64,000 bases of DNA from Brienomyrus brachyistius. Its lineage: Eukaryota > Chordata > Actinopteri > Osteoglossiformes > Mormyridae. The stretch covers positions 23,282,127-23,346,126 of the forward strand of contig NC_064542.1 in assembly GCF_023856365.1 (NCBI RefSeq), read 5' to 3'. This document shows, piece after piece, positions 11,141 through 23,019 of the stretch. Position 1 is the stretch's first letter. Every line of letters begins with the position of its first letter. The notes beneath the pieces were generated by a model. The model was not told the origin of the DNA. It worked only from the letters and a program-made list of their open reading frames with translations, and searched no databases. The position numbers and the translations under genes are program-made.

Positions 11141-14071
11141 TTAAACAGTCTCCAATAGCAAAACCAGTTTCTGCACTGGGCGTTCCACTACAGAAGGTTT
11201 ACTGTAACATTGTCCTTTGTCCATCTTCCTTTCTCCAAAACGAAGCTTTACCTTTCTTACAAGTCCATCTTTGTCAGTTGTTGTGTCCATTACACGTGCT
11301 AATCTCCATTCATTGCGTGGCAAGTCATCCATTTTCTCCATCACAACATCTCCAACCTTCAAGTTTCTCCTTGGAGAGTGCCATTTCTGTCTTGTTGTGA
11401 TGTTAGACAGATACTCCTTTTTCCAACGTGACCAAAACTGTTCTGATAAATACTGCACCTGCCGCCACCTTTTCTGTGCATAAATGTCCTCTTTAATGAA
11501 TCTACCTGGCGGGGGCATAGATGACCTTGACTTCATCATTAGCAGGTGAGTGGGTGTTAATGGCTCGGGACTGTTTGGATCACTTAAGTTGTCCACTGTA
11601 AGAGGCCTGCTGTTGACAATCGCCATTGCCTCATAAAAGAATGTCCTTAATGATGTGTCGTCCATTCTGCCTGATGAAAGAGAAACTGTTGAGCGCAGAA
11701 CATTTCGGACAGTCCTGATTTGCCTTTCCCACACACCTCCTGTGTGGCTTGAATGAGGAGCGTGCATTTTGAAGTCGCATTGTTTCTCAGCAAGAAACGC
11801 AGTAATGCGATCACAGTCCATTTGTTTCAATGCTTCTTGCAGCTCATTTTTTGCGCCAACAAAGTTACTTCCTTGATCACACCTTATCTCACTGACAGCT
11901 CCTCTGATGGCTATGAAACAGCGGAGGGCATTTATAAAGGCGTCCGTGGTCATGTCGTCTAACATTTCCATGTGCACTGCTCTGCAGCAAAAGCATGTAA
12001 AAATAAGTCCATAATGCTTGTTCACCTTACGAGCTTTCTTAGTTAGAAAAGGGCCAAAACAGTCCATTCCACAGAATGTGAATGGTGGAGCTGGATCTAA
12101 ACGCTGGACTGGGAGATCAGCCATTTTCTGTTCCTCAGTACCCCTTCTGAGTCTGCGACACCTTACACATTTCTGTATAAAGTTTCTTACAGCTTTGTTG
12201 ATGCTTGGAATCCAAAATCCATTTGATCTGATTTCATTGATTGTCAGTCCCTTTCCTTGGTGCTGCACTTTACTGTGGAAATGGCTGATTATTAGCTGAG
12301 TGACATGGTTACCCTTTGGAATTATCACTGGGTGTTTCAATATAGAGGAGAATGAAGCATCTTTAAGTCTTCCTCCCACCTTGAGGAGTCCATCACTATC
12401 AAGAAAGGTATCCATTTGATACAGTTTGCTTTTGTAGGGGAGTTCCTTTCCATTTTTAAGCAACTTTATCTCCACTGCATACTCCCTGGCTTGTATGTCT
12501 TTCAGAATAACATGTTGTGCGTTTTGTCTTTCTTGTACAGTACTGTGGCTTGTTGTTTTCTCTCTCTTAGCACAGCGAATGAGGCGAGCTAGGGCTTGAG
12601 TGGCCTTGTACCATGATGAAAATTTTGTTAACCTCTCTGATAAACCTTTCTTCTCTGCTTTGAGGGTGTTCAGTGTATGTACCCTTTTGACTTCTGGATC
12701 CCCGAGTAGTATGTTTTCGCCAATTCCTGAAGCTGGAGGAACTTCCTTCTCCCACAGAAACTGTGGCCCTTTGAACCAGACTGATGTTATAAGCTCACCC
12801 ACACTGGAACCTCTGGAGGCGATGTCTGCAGGATTCTGGTCAGAAGGCACATATCTCCACTGCTGAGGGAAGCTGTTAGTCCTTATCTTTTGAATTCTGT
12901 TGGAGACAAATGTGTGAAACCGACGTGCTTCATTATTAATGTAGCCTAAAACTACCTTTGAGTCAGTCCAGAAGTACTCTTCACTCTGTGTCAATCCAAG
13001 CTCGTCCCTTAACATGTTACTTGCATTAATGGAGACAACCGCAGCTGTCAGTTCAAGATGTGGGATTGTTGTTATCTTGATAGGAGCCACTCTAGTCTTT
13101 GCTGTAACTAAAGCACAATGCACTTTATCATCTTGGTTTATAGGTTTTAAATAAGAACACTGGCCATAGCCATGTGAGCTGGCATCAGAAAAATGATGCA
13201 ACTCTCTTTTCACTATTTGCCCAAAGTCTGTAGGAACATAACAGCGTGGAATTGTGATTTTCTGTAAGTTCCTTAAGTCACTGTTCCAATTGTCCCACAC
13301 TGGCCTTAATTCACTGGAGAGGGGGTCATCCCAGCCTGAGCCTTGTTTGCAGGTCTCCTGAAGCACCCGTTTGCCTGTGAGCACAAAGGGGGAGATGAAT
13401 CCCAGTGGGTCGTAAAGAGATGCGACAGTAGATAGGATGCCACGCCGTGTAGCAGGTTGTTCGTTGGGTCGAAAGCGAAATCTGAGTGTGTCTGATTCAA
13501 TATGCCAGTGAATGCCTAGCGCTCTTTCAAGTTTAGAGTCATTGAGTGTCAGATCACATGCCTGCTGTGAAGGAGCACGTTCAGATGGTGGGATGCTGTT
13601 TAACACAGTTTGGTCGTTGCTTACAAACTTGTGCAGTCTGAGGCCACCTGATGCGCAGATTGTCTGAGCATCTTGGGCGAGCTGAACAGCTTCTTTGATG
13701 CTTGCAGTGCTTGTCACCCCATCGTCCACATAAAAATCTTTCATTATGAACTGAGATGCAAGGGGGAACTGTGTCTCATTTTCTTTGGCAAGATACTTTA
13801 AACCGTAATTTGCACATCCTGGTGATGATGAAGCGCCGAAGAGGTGAACCTTCATTCGGAATTCTTGGGGCTCTGTGTTCATGTTGCCATTTTTCCACCA
13901 TAAAAATCTTAAATAGTCTCTATCTGATTCATGCACAAAAAATTGGTGGAACATTTTCTTAATGTCGCACAACAATGCAACTTCATGCAGTCTAAATCTG
14001 ATGAGAACTCCATTTAGATTATTTAGCAAATCTGGGCCAGACAGCAGATGGTCGTTCAGACTGGTACCTTT
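11141..14071 (-). pseudogene. BEL/Pao pol: reverse transcriptase, RNase H, integrase
   Basis: This frame is uninterrupted for about 960 codons. RT comes first, with catalytic box YVDDGVTS. A Pao-type RNase H region follows (HFSDASSHGYGQ). Next is the integrase: a zinc-binding H-H-C-C part (HHQGKGL-like, then CVRCRRLR), and catalytic acids at FCGMDCFGPF, IRCDQGSNF and TGGVWERQIRT. It ends with the C-terminal domain typical of BEL integrases (LKVGDVVMEK, EWRLARV). It makes cDNA and inserts it in the genome. It is separated from the gag-protease part only by a single TAA stop at 14072-14074. The reading frame is the same on both sides, so originally this was one polyprotein. Confidence 0.9.
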
Positions 14072-15859
14072 TTACTTAGCTGAGGCATCGAAGACTACCC
14101 TCAGTTTGTCTGGTTTCTGGGGATGATATATCCCGTGGTGGGGAATATACCACCTTTCTCCTTCCTTTGCTTCACTTTCCACTTCCTCTGCTTTTCCTCT
14201 TTCTAGGACTTCATTCATAAACTTCACATACTGCTCCTTATGCCTTTGGTCCTTTGACAGTTTGTTTTTGAGACTTTGAAGTCGCCCAATGGCCATTTGC
14301 TTGTTGTCCGGTAAGAGTGGTCGTTCTTTAAATGGAAGTGGCATTTCGTAATGTCCTTCAGTATTTTTATAAATTCCTTCCTTTAATGTCTTTAGAAAGA
14401 GAATGTCGTCTTGAGACACTGACCTGTTGTCCTTGACGTCATCCTTGAAGTCTGACTCGAGAACCTTAAGTGCATCAGCTGGAGTCACTAGGGGGAGCTC
14501 TTTTACTGTTATTTTGTGACACACAGTGCTGAAGGAGTCATTGTGAGATGATGTGGGGCCAACAATACTCCAGCCCAATGCTGTGCGGACTGCATAGGGT
14601 TCGTTCTCCTCTCCTAATATTACCTGCCTCGGAGCCAGAGCCTTTGAGCAATTGTAGCCAATTAAAAGGCCAACTTCACATCCTAGATGCAGGGGAATCT
14701 CATTCACTATCTCCTTGAGATGATTCCATCGTTTTGCTGTTTCATAAGTAGGAATGTGAGAGCGGTTAACTGGTATACAGTCTTTGGTGTAAGCTGGAGG
14801 GAGTTCAATTGTTTCCGTGGAGTTGTAGCCTCTCACCTTGAGACCTGAAACACGTTCGCTTGGTACAACAGCATCTTTACCCAGCATTGTAGTGAGCCTT
14901 AATCTTATTGGAGTGGACTTTGCCTTGAGATCATTGGACACATCTTGGTCTATGAACACTGTGTCACTCTGAGTATCTAAGAGTGCATAAACAAGCTTCT
15001 CTGTACCTGGAAGTTGCTCTGAAGAGACCCATACTGGTACAATTATGGAAGTGCTGACACATTGTTCATTGTTTTCAACATTGAGAGACAGGGTAGTTGC
15101 AGTATGCTCTGTGTTGATCTGAATTGAGTCTGTAGTTGAATTTTTCTTGTCGTAGTTGAAGTCGTGCAGACAGGTAGGGTGTTTTTTCTTGCACATTTCA
15201 CACACAAGTCTGTAACGACATGCCTTTGCACTGTGTCCTGGTTTGAGACAACCATAACAGAGCCTTTTGTCCTTTATGTATTTCCTTCTCTCTTCAAGTG
15301 ACTGGACCTTAAACCGTGGGCAAACATGAAGTTTGTGTCCATTGTCTTGACAGAGCATGCATGGTAGTTTAACATTCAATCTTTGTTTTGCATTTTCTGT
15401 CTCTGTTAACACCTGCGTGTGGAGGACACTTGAGGTAGGCCTTTTTTCCCTTTGTAAGTTCCTTGCAGTGGCTGTGGTGAAGTCTGTAGAATGGAGAGCC
15501 TGGAATGATGTGATTGGGTTGCATACAATCTCTGATTCAGAAGACATGAACTCAGCAAAGTGCTTTAAACCAGGAAATTTTCCATTATCTCTCATAAACT
15601 GAGTAGCTTGACGATTCCACCTTGCAGCAGCCCAATTTGGTAACTTTTGAACAAGTTTCTGGTTCTCCTCACAATCGTTGAGAATGTTTAGGCCTTCAAT
15701 GTAAGGCATCGCCTCATGGCATGTTTGAATGAAATCAGCAAATGCCCTAAATCCTTTAGAGTCATTTGTTTGTATCTTTGGCCATTTTGACAGCTTTTCT
15801 CTAAACGCTTTCTGAACAATAAATGGATGTCCATACCTTTGATTGAGGCGCGTTCCCAT
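14072..15859 (-). pseudogene. BEL/Pao gag C-terminus, zinc knuckles and A17-type protease
   Basis: A 595-residue frame. The first ~150 residues are the conserved BEL gag region (around RYGHPFIVQKAFREKL). Two cysteine-rich knuckles follow, CMLCQDNGHKLHVC and CYGCLKPGHSAKAC, plus CEMCKKKHPTC. Then comes the aspartic protease signature LLDTQSDT (DTQSD in place of DTGSD, usual for this superfamily). The end leads into the RT N-terminus (KLRVVFDASAK) and stops at TAA. The likely ancestral codon at the stop is one change away, so the stop is probably a point mutation. The protease cuts the polyprotein and gag packages the RNA. Confidence 0.9.
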
Positions 15860-16631
15860 GCATCCTTATATGCTTCGCTGTCATTCCTGTAGAAGATGCC
15901 ATCAAGTGTTTGTCGCGCTGCACCTCCCACATATTTCTATACAAGTTGTATAGTTTGTCAGCAGATGAGATGTTCTTCTTGTCAATGAGGGCAGTAAATG
16001 AAGCTTTCCACTCAATGAACTGTAGTGGGTCACCTGTGAACATGAATGGCTCTGGTATTGGCAGCCTGTTCATGGAGATACTGTCTTGTACTGCTTGAGT
16101 TAAATAAATGACGTCTGCTTGAGGAGGTGGGGTGGAGACTACATTATTTGTAGGAGCTTGAACATAAGTGGAAACTGCGGGGGGCTTCTGATCCCTTCTG
16201 CTATGGTCAACAGAATGAACACTCTTCTCACCTTTGATTTCCTGGTCATAAGTCATTAATCTAGCTCGTGTAGCCTTTACTTCCTTTTCAGCCTTTAATC
16301 TCTGTAACTCACGTTTCTGTATTTCAAGCTCCTTATTTTGCCTTTCCTCTAGGAGTTGAATCTTCTCCTTTTGTTTTTCCTCTTCTAGTAGCACTTCATA
16401 CTCTACTTCTTTGGCTGCTAATTCTGCGGCAGCTTCTGCCCTCTTTCCAGCTATTACTGAGCTTGCAGAGCATGACTTACTGGCAGTAGAGTACTTACTG
16501 GATCGTGGGAGAGAGGAACTGTAGATGGATTGAGCGTACTCTGGATGGAGAAGCTCGCGGAGACGTAGCTTCACTTTATCACTATCACCGTCATTGTCGT
16601 CACCGTTCACTGTTTTTAATGCAGCCCCCAT
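15801..16631 (-). pseudogene. BEL/Pao gag N-terminus, frameshifted
   Basis: Reads from MGAALKTVNGDD through a long charged coiled-coil-like stretch (residues ~65-130, rich in E, K, Q and L). The conserved gag segment PEPFMFTGDPLQFIEWKASF follows at ~195-215. Near 15925 the expected frame shifts (RYVGGAARQTLDGIFY-like sequence continues in a neighbouring frame, 15930-15855) and near 15855 it shifts again into the downstream frame. Two single-base lesions therefore separate it from the rest of gag. Confidence 0.85.
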
Positions 16632-16640
16632 TAAAAGGTC

Positions 16641-16774
16641 ATCTGCCTTAGAAAATGCTGAGACTCAGGAGGATAATGGATATAGTGTTGCCAGTGCATT
16701 TTAAAACAATTAATGGTGTGTCTTTTAAAAATCCTTACAATAATCCTAAATCTAACCTAACCCTAACCCTTGTC
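16641..16774. other. junction between BEL gag and repeat DNA
   Basis: No LTR end or tRNA primer binding site is seen upstream of gag. A short CTAACCTAACCCTAACCC stretch (telomere-like) lies at about 16753-16772. Confidence 0.4.
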
Positions 16775-17085
16775 AAATGCTCGGATCAGGCAGAAACATT
16801 GGCTCTACGTGTTCTACGCCCCCTAGATTCACAATCTGCTGTCATCGCAAAAGTTAGCTTGATAGCATGCTAGCAACTATCTAGCTCATATCTGGCCAAA
16901 ACTTTGGATCTACACGTTTTGCGCCTCATAGATGCACAATCCGCTGCCATCTCAAAAGTTAGCATGCTAGCATTTAGCATATCTTAGCATGCCCAGATCT
17001 GGCTGAAACGTTGGATCTACACATTCTGCGCCTCCTACATGCAGAATCTGCTGTCATCTCGAAAGTTAGCATTTTAGCATCCAAA
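16775..17085. repeat. ~105-120-bp tandem repeat, three units
   Basis: Three units beginning near 16775, 16893 and 16998 share ATCTGGC-GAAAC-TTGGATCTACAC, TGCGCCTC, CAATCTGCTGTCATCTC and AAAGTTAGCAT. Confidence 0.85.
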
Positions 17086-17210
17086 CCGGAAGTGGGCGTA
17101 TCTCCGCCTAGGAATGTCGTAGAGACTTGGAACAAAGTTCCTCAGATCCCTCTTGATGAGTAGAGTCAACCGATAATGCCTATAGAGAAAAAAGTCAACT
17201 ATTTTTGAAT
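17086..17210. repeat. solitary unit of the 150-bp satellite family
   Basis: ACCGGAAGTGGGCGTA, CCTAGGAATGTCGTAGAGAC and AACAAAGTTCCTCAGATC match the 5230-7710 units in the same order and orientation, on the other side of the BEL element. Confidence 0.85.
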
Positions 17211-17364
17211 ATCTCAGAAATGGAGCAAGATAGACTTCCTTTGCACGCATGTACAAGTAGGGGCCAGGCCACGCCCCCAGCCATGCCCAAAAATCGGATG
17301 GGACGGATGACACTTTATTAAAATATTTCTTAAAGGGCCCTGACATCCCCCACCCTAGACTGCC

Positions 17365-18660
17365 CTACCTCCTATGAAAAATCCATATGGATCAGGCCCT
17401 GTGGACAATCCTGGGGAGGGTCCCCAACGGGAGACCCATAGTCTCAGATTGTGGCAGTAATACATTCAATACAGCACAATACATAGATCATTTTCTTCAG
17501 TTTCACAATGACACAACAGTTATTTGAAGGACATATGATTTCATTAACAAATGACAGGATATTCAATTTCAGACAGATGCATTCTTATTCACAATAGATA
17601 TCAACAGTTTATATATAAATATATCCACCACATTAGGCTTTGAAGCAATAACAAAAGCCTTTTTAAAATACCCTGATTCAAACAGATCAGATATACATTC
17701 TCCAGCTGTTAGAAATTAATCTCACTAGAAATGATTTTCAGTTTCATAACAAAATATACCTCCAGACACAGGGAACAGCAATGGGAAAGAAGTTTGCCCC
17801 AGTGTATGCCAATATTTATATAGCATCCGGGGAGGATACACATGAAAAATTTCAACATCTCCTTAGTCTATATTACAGGTATCTGGCTGATATATTTGGT
17901 ACATGGCAACATGGAAAACCACTCTTTGACCTCTTCAAAAACACAATGAACATATATTACTCTAATATTACAGTCAAATACAAAATCAATTCCCAGTTCA
18001 TAGACTTCTTAGATACAACAGTTCTTTTCAGCCAACCCATAAATGGTAACAGGACTCTCGAAACTAAGGTTTACTTTAAAGACAGACACAGCCTACTCTA
18101 TAAGACCAGTTATCACCCAAAACACACGTTTGCAGGATTAATCAATCCCAGCTCATCAGATTTCATTGCCTCTGTACAAACAGGATTTTGAGGCAGCCAC
18201 TACCACTTTAATTACAGCTCTTAGACAGAAAATATACTAAACCATTTCTTAGGGGAATTAAAGCAGAGACACTCAGGACTATAAGAAATAAAAAACTACC
18301 CTCTTCAACAAATTTACATATCCCATTAATCACCATATATTCTTCTAATGCCATTACATTAAACAATAACCTCAGGAGAGGTTTTTCAAAGGTCCAACAG
18401 ATTTCCCTCAATTGCAGAACTATAAAATCATTTCAGCTTATAGAAAAAACATAAACCTTAAAGACTTCTGTCACATTGGGGCCTGGAACCATACCTGTAA
18501 TAGCAAACCTATGGCACTCATGCAGCATTTTCACCAACAGGGACTGCAGAACATCAGGTTCTCTGGCCTGGAGGCTAATAACTGGTCACAGGCACAGAGA
18601 ATAAGAAAGGAGCATGTGTGGATTCAAAGGCTAAAGACATAGGTCCCCCTAGGTTTCAAC
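17365..18660 (+). mobile_element. Penelope-like element remnant C
   Basis: A decayed PLE polyprotein. Frames carry the RT region in order: a GRPIVSDCGS-like stretch (17425-17460), TVYIYIYP-like remains of the SLYTNI box, and INLTRNDFQF. At 17781-18191 come GTAMGKKFAPVYANIY, the catalytic box YLADIF (YLAD where YLDD is usual) and FIDFLDTTV. Further on, SAYRKNINLKDF (18430-18470) jumps directly to the C-terminal end of the GIY-YIG domain (LMQHFHQQGLQN, NWSQAQRIRKEHVWIQRL). The endonuclease core is thus deleted. Multiple stops make it inactive. Confidence 0.8.
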
Positions 18661-19109
18661 CAAAAGTAAGGAAGGCGGGGTAGGTCGGAGGGAGGCAGAG
18701 GGACCTAAAACAGGCAAAATCAGTCACCCATGTTTCGTTTTGGGGCACTTGGTTAGCACTTACCCCCAGGTTGAAAAAATAGATTAGCAATGAAATTATT
18801 ATTAATAAAATGTCTTTTTTTCCTAGTAAGAGTAGAGTCCAGGGACACTCCTGAAATCAAAATGCGCCTATATAGAAAAAAGGTTACATTTTTTTTTTTA
18901 TATCTCAGAAATGGAGATGGACTTCTTTCACACGCATGATGTGTATGTGTGAGACCAGGTGTTCAGCACCCCCCTGGGGGGTGCAACCATGTCCATTGCA
19001 CCCCCCTCTCGCATTACCCCATTTACATAGAGGTCTAACCGCACAGAGCTTTAGCAAAAACTGCCAACTACAGCTCCAAGCCCACTAAGCAACTGACAGC
19101 CAGGCAATT
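18661..19109. other. PLE 3' flank and unassigned repeat DNA
   Basis: No gene is seen. The stretch near 18830-18960 (TATATCTCAGAAATGGAG, CACACGCATG) repeats words from 17200-17250, so it is a diverged copy of the local repeat family. Confidence 0.45.
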
Positions 19110-20330
19110 CTAGCACTAGATTTACCGAGTTTTTATTCTCTGCTGAGAGTCCCAAGGTGTTTGTCACCCCTGCTGTGATTTTCGCAGGTCTTCAGCCCCA
19201 TCCTCCTCCTGCTTTTGTTGTGCAAACACACCCATTACCTGTGAGGCCTGGCGCATTTGCATTTTTTACTCAGAGTAGCTCAAATCCAAGGCAGGCTAAA
19301 CCTCTGTGTGTGACATGGAAACCTTCACAAAAGTCTGCCATATCTATACCAAATATCCCACACGCTGACTGACCTGCAAATATGAAAGACGCACATTCAC
19401 AAAATATATGGAAACACAAGTCTGTGTTATTTATAAAATAAATTGAGTGAAAATACAATGAAAAGTTGCTAATAGAATGAAATGAATAAAATGAAAACAT
19501 GCTAACACTTCAGTCTCCAATGCATGTTTGTATATAAATGTCATAAGCTGAGTGAAGTCATGGTCCATGGTTTTTGACATGCACATACACATACAGAATA
19601 AAATGTCATTTCATTTTCATTGGCCATCACTGAATTATAACACCAAAAGTGAATTTTGTTTTTGTGTGATCTCTCCAGCTTTGCATGTTTGGCTGTTCAT
19701 GTAAAAATTGATGTATCCGTGCCTCAGTTCCAGGTTCATCTCTTCGTCATCTTTCTGCCTTTTGTCTCAGTGGTTACTGTCCCACACAGTCTGTCTATCT
19801 TTCAAAGTCTGTGTTTGCAGCGTTTGAAAACCCAGTGACCATCATCCCTGTATTTGGCAATGGAGTTCCTTGGCTAGAAGAATCGGAAACAATCTTCTTT
19901 TTCCTTTCCACCCTGTAGATGCTTTGTACAGAACGTAGGCATTCACGGCCACCAAGTCCAGCATGTTGTAAAACACAGCTACTGGCCACTTGCTTGTTGC
20001 TGCTCGTACTGAATACATGCGCGCCATTCTAAACACTGACGTGGAGAATTCCTCTCCCTGTGCAGTGTCCTTTGCCAATGGAGGAAGTTCACGGCAAACG
20101 TTATTCACCATGCCCAGTAAAGTGAAGCAGTCTGTGTGACAGTGACAGTGAGGTGAAGAAATTGTCCATTGTGACATTTCTCCCGTCATCCAGAAATGAC
20201 TCCATCAGACTCATGACCACGTTCTCTGCCAGCCTTCACCAAGAACTGTGCTGAAAGTTTCACTCCAGGAGAACACATGAACATAGATGTACAGCTGTTC
20301 TCGACCAAGGTTCATTGTCCATGCAGTATA
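19110..20330 (-). mobile_element. piggyBac-type remnant, minus-strand copy
   Basis: On the minus strand, frames give the piggyBac DDD transposase segments GRNVTMDNFFTSL (near 20160) and MARMYSVRAATSKWPVAVFYNMLDL (20030-19960). A long non-coding end with the terminal word CTAGCACTAGA follows near 19110. The region between the two coding pieces is shortened relative to the plus copy, and stops and frameshifts are present. It is the inverted counterpart of 21518-22885, separated from it by a LINE. Confidence 0.8.
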
Positions 20331-21517
20331 TTTACATTTACATTTACAGGATTTGGCAGACGCCCTTAGCCAGAGCGACTTACATAAGTGCTTTGAGACT
20401 CTGCAATGAATTTCCGATGCTAGCTCAAGAAGGACCCCAGCTACGAATACTATCTCTGAGAACGCCATTGAGTAGTGCAGAATTTTTATTTTATTTTATT
20501 TTTTTAAAACACACACCAGAAAAAGAGTCGAGTAAGAATATAGAAGTTCTACGTCAGGTATTTCTGAAAAAGAAAAGTTTTGAGTCGTCGCTTGAAGACA
20601 TTCAAGGATTCAGCTGTTCGGACATCTAGGGGGAGTTCATTCCACCAATTAGGTGCCAGGACAGAGAAGAGCCGAGATGCGTGTCTTCCTTGTGCCTTGA
20701 GGGGAGGTGGGACCAGTCGAGCAGTGCTGGAGGATCGGAGAGATCGTGGTGCAGTGCGGGGTGTGATGAGGTCCTTTAGGTAGGATGGTGCCAGAGAATT
20801 TTTGGCTTTGTATGCGAGCATCAGTGTTCTGAATCTGATGCGTGCAGCTACAGGAAGCCAGTGGAGGGAGCGCAGCAAAGGAGTGGTGTGGGAGAACTTG
20901 GGAAGGTTGAAAGCAAGACGAGCAGCTGCATTCTGAATCAGTTGGAGGGGACGGATGGCGCTCAGTGGTAAACCCGCTAGAAGCGAGTTGCAGTAGTCAA
21001 GGCGTGAGATGACGAGGGACTGGACGAGTATCTGGGTAGCCTGGGTGGAAAGAAATGGACATATCCTCCTAATGTTAAAGAGGAGAAACCAACAAGAGCG
21101 AGAAAGACTGGCGATATGTGAGGAAAATGACAACCGATCATCTATGGTAATTCCAAGGTTTCTAGCAGAAACCGAAGGACGGATCAGGGAGTTGTCAAAG
21201 GAGATCGCAAGGTCCTGGAGGGGGGATGAGTCAGCCGGGATGTAAAGCAACTCAGTTTTACTAGTGTTGAGTTTTAGCTGGTGAGTGGTCATCCAAGATG
21301 AGATGTCTGCCAAGCATGTAGAGATCTTAGTGGAGACATGAGTGTCTGAGGGAGGGAAGGAGAGGATGAGTTGAGTGTCATCGGCATAGCAGTGGTAGGA
21401 GAAGCCATGTGAGGATATAACTTCGCCAAGAGATTTAGTGTAGAGGGAGAATAGGAGAGGGCCAAGAACCGAGCCCTGAGGGACACCGGTGGAAAGACAA
21501 CGTGGAGTAGATGTGGA
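20331..21517 (-). mobile_element. L2-type LINE, 3' part with tail
   Basis: A 5'-truncated non-LTR element on the minus strand. It has a mostly open RT frame and a 3' tail that reads TGTAAATGTAAATGTAAA on the minus strand at 20350-20331. The last ~120 bp recur at 46343-46455 with about 95% identity by eye. It sits between two inverted piggyBac remnants. Confidence 0.9.
20549..21517 (-). pseudogene. L2-type LINE reverse transcriptase (C-terminal part)
   Basis: About 320 open codons. It contains [16 protein letters not shown], the catalytic box [21 protein letters not shown], the [16 protein letters not shown] block and the C-terminal [38 protein letters not shown] and [10 protein letters not shown]. 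The N-terminal RT boxes and the endonuclease are missing, so the copy is 5'-truncated as usual for LINEs. The first ~30 residues of the open frame ([12 protein letters not shown]..) are piggyBac sequence read backwards, which fixes the LINE edge near 21517. Confidence 0.9.
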
Positions 21518-22885
21518 TCCATTCCATGTCACTTGGTATATCGCATCCAAGCCGGACAAATTTGGGATCAAGTTCTGGATGGCCACGGATTTGGAGACCA
21601 AATACGTCTGCAACGTGTCCCCTAACTTGGGAAAGGACCCCAGTCACCAGAAAAGGGAGAGGCTGGCAGAGAACATGGTCATGAGTCTGATGGAGCCATT
21701 TCTGGATGACGGGAGAAATGTCACAACGGACAATTTCTTCACCTCACTGGCACTGTCACACAGACTGCTTCAGCGCAAAACAACACTACTGAGCACAGGG
21801 AATAAAGTTTGGTATGAACTTCCTCCAATTTCAAAGGACACTGCACAGCAAGAGGAATTCTCCGCGTCAGTGCTTAGAAGTGGCAGTGTCTCCTTGACAA
21901 TTTATGCACCTAAAAAAACAAGATTGTGTGTGTTCTGAGTTCCTTGGACCAAGATGTGGCGATCTGTGAAGGCAGAAAGAGGAAACCCAACACGATAACA
22001 GACTATAACCACATGAAGGTATGTGAATGTGTGTATAATTTTACATCAGTGCTACAATGTTTTCTGATATGTACTATACAGGCCTATATAGAAAGAAGGT
22101 AGAAAAAAAGCAAATACACTCATGACTCTCTCTCTCTCTCTGCTGTTATAGTGTGGTGTAAATGTGTTGGACCAAATGGCGCGCATGTATTCCGTAAGAG
22201 CAGCAACATGCAGGTGGCCAGTAGCTGTATTTTACAACATGCTGGACCTGGTGGTGGCAAATTCCTACGTTCTGTACAAGGCATGTACAGGGTGGGAAGG
22301 CAAAAGAAGATTATTTTTGAGTCATCTAGCCAAGGAACTCCATTGCCAATTTATGCCACAAAAGGCTATGGGGACAGAGGAAGGCTGCTGCTGTGCCAGG
22401 ACTTGTATGGACAACTCAGTGTCAGGTACAGGAGAACTGCAACAGAAACCGCAGCAGGTTTACCAGTGCAAAGTGTTACAAATTCACTTGCGCCAAATGC
22501 AGGGATGATGGTCACTGGGTCTGCAAACACTGCAAAGTTTGAAACACTCAATTTTTTTATAAATAAAACAGACTTGTGCTTCCATATATTTTGTGAATGT
22601 GTGTCTTTCATATTTGCAGGTCAGTCAGCGTGTGGGATATTTGGTATAGATATGGCAGACTTTTGTGAAGGTTTCCATGTCACACACAGAGGTTTAGCCT
22701 GCCTTGGATTTTAGCTGCTCTGAGTAAAAAAATGCAAATGTGCCAGGCCTCACAGGTAATGGGTGTGTTTGCACAACAAAAGCAGGAGGACAATGGCCCA
22801 AGAAACTCTCAGCAGGGATGCTAGTAGGTGTTAGGCCCAGGGAATTTACGCAAATTCGCGTAGATTTGGCAGTTCTAGTGCTAGG
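21518..22885 (+). mobile_element. piggyBac-type remnant, plus-strand copy with intron
   Basis: Coding starts abruptly inside the transposase ([19 protein letters not shown] at ~21530). It continues with the GRNVTTDNFFTSL catalytic segment (21715-21750), then a GT-AG intron at 22019-22151, then CGVNVLDQMARMYSVRAATC and RWPVAVFYNMLDL. A frameshifted cysteine-rich C-terminus (CYKFTCAKCRDDGHWVCKHC) follows near 22470-22540. The 3' non-coding end terminates with CTAGTGCTAG near 22880, the inverse of the left end at 19110. The N-terminus is lacking. Family known function: cut-and-paste transposition at TTAA. Confidence 0.85.
22019..22151 (+). other. intron in piggyBac-type transposase
   Basis: AACCACATGAAG|GTATGTG opens it and a (CT)n tract then TGTTATAG|TGTGGTG closes it. 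Joining the flanks gives an in-frame HMK-CGVNVLDQM, matching the conserved KGGVDxLDQM-like block of the family. Confidence 0.8.
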
Positions 22886-23019
22886 CAGGGATGCCAGTGG
22901 ATGGGAAGGGGAAAGAGTGGGCACCAGATGGCAGGCCCGTGCACCTAACCTCCCCCTAACCATAAGGACCCCCCTTGAATCAACTGATTGTAAAATAGGA
23001 GTTGTAGGGTGATCGCCTG

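Larger units (their letters stand above)
7711..16640 (-). mobile_element. BEL/Pao LTR retrotransposon, 5' LTR missing
   Basis: On the minus strand the element runs gag (16631), zinc knuckles, A17-type protease, RT, RNase H, integrase, then pol end at 11141. A candidate polypurine tract (GGTGGGAG) ends at 10988, and a 3' LTR runs to 7711. The coding order and motifs are those of the BEL/Pao superfamily. Coding defects are few: two frameshifts in gag and one stop before the RT. The expected 5' LTR and primer binding site are not found to the right of gag, so the element is incomplete. A Tc1-type element is nested inside the LTR. Confidence 0.85.

Noticed and set aside
16753..16772. True telomere repeat
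   Set aside because: Only three imperfect CCTAACC words inside repeat DNA; interstitial and too short.
20202..20468. Independent gene at 20211-20468 (minus)
   Set aside because: The frame is a fusion of the piggyBac remnant with the LINE tail and has no domain of its own.
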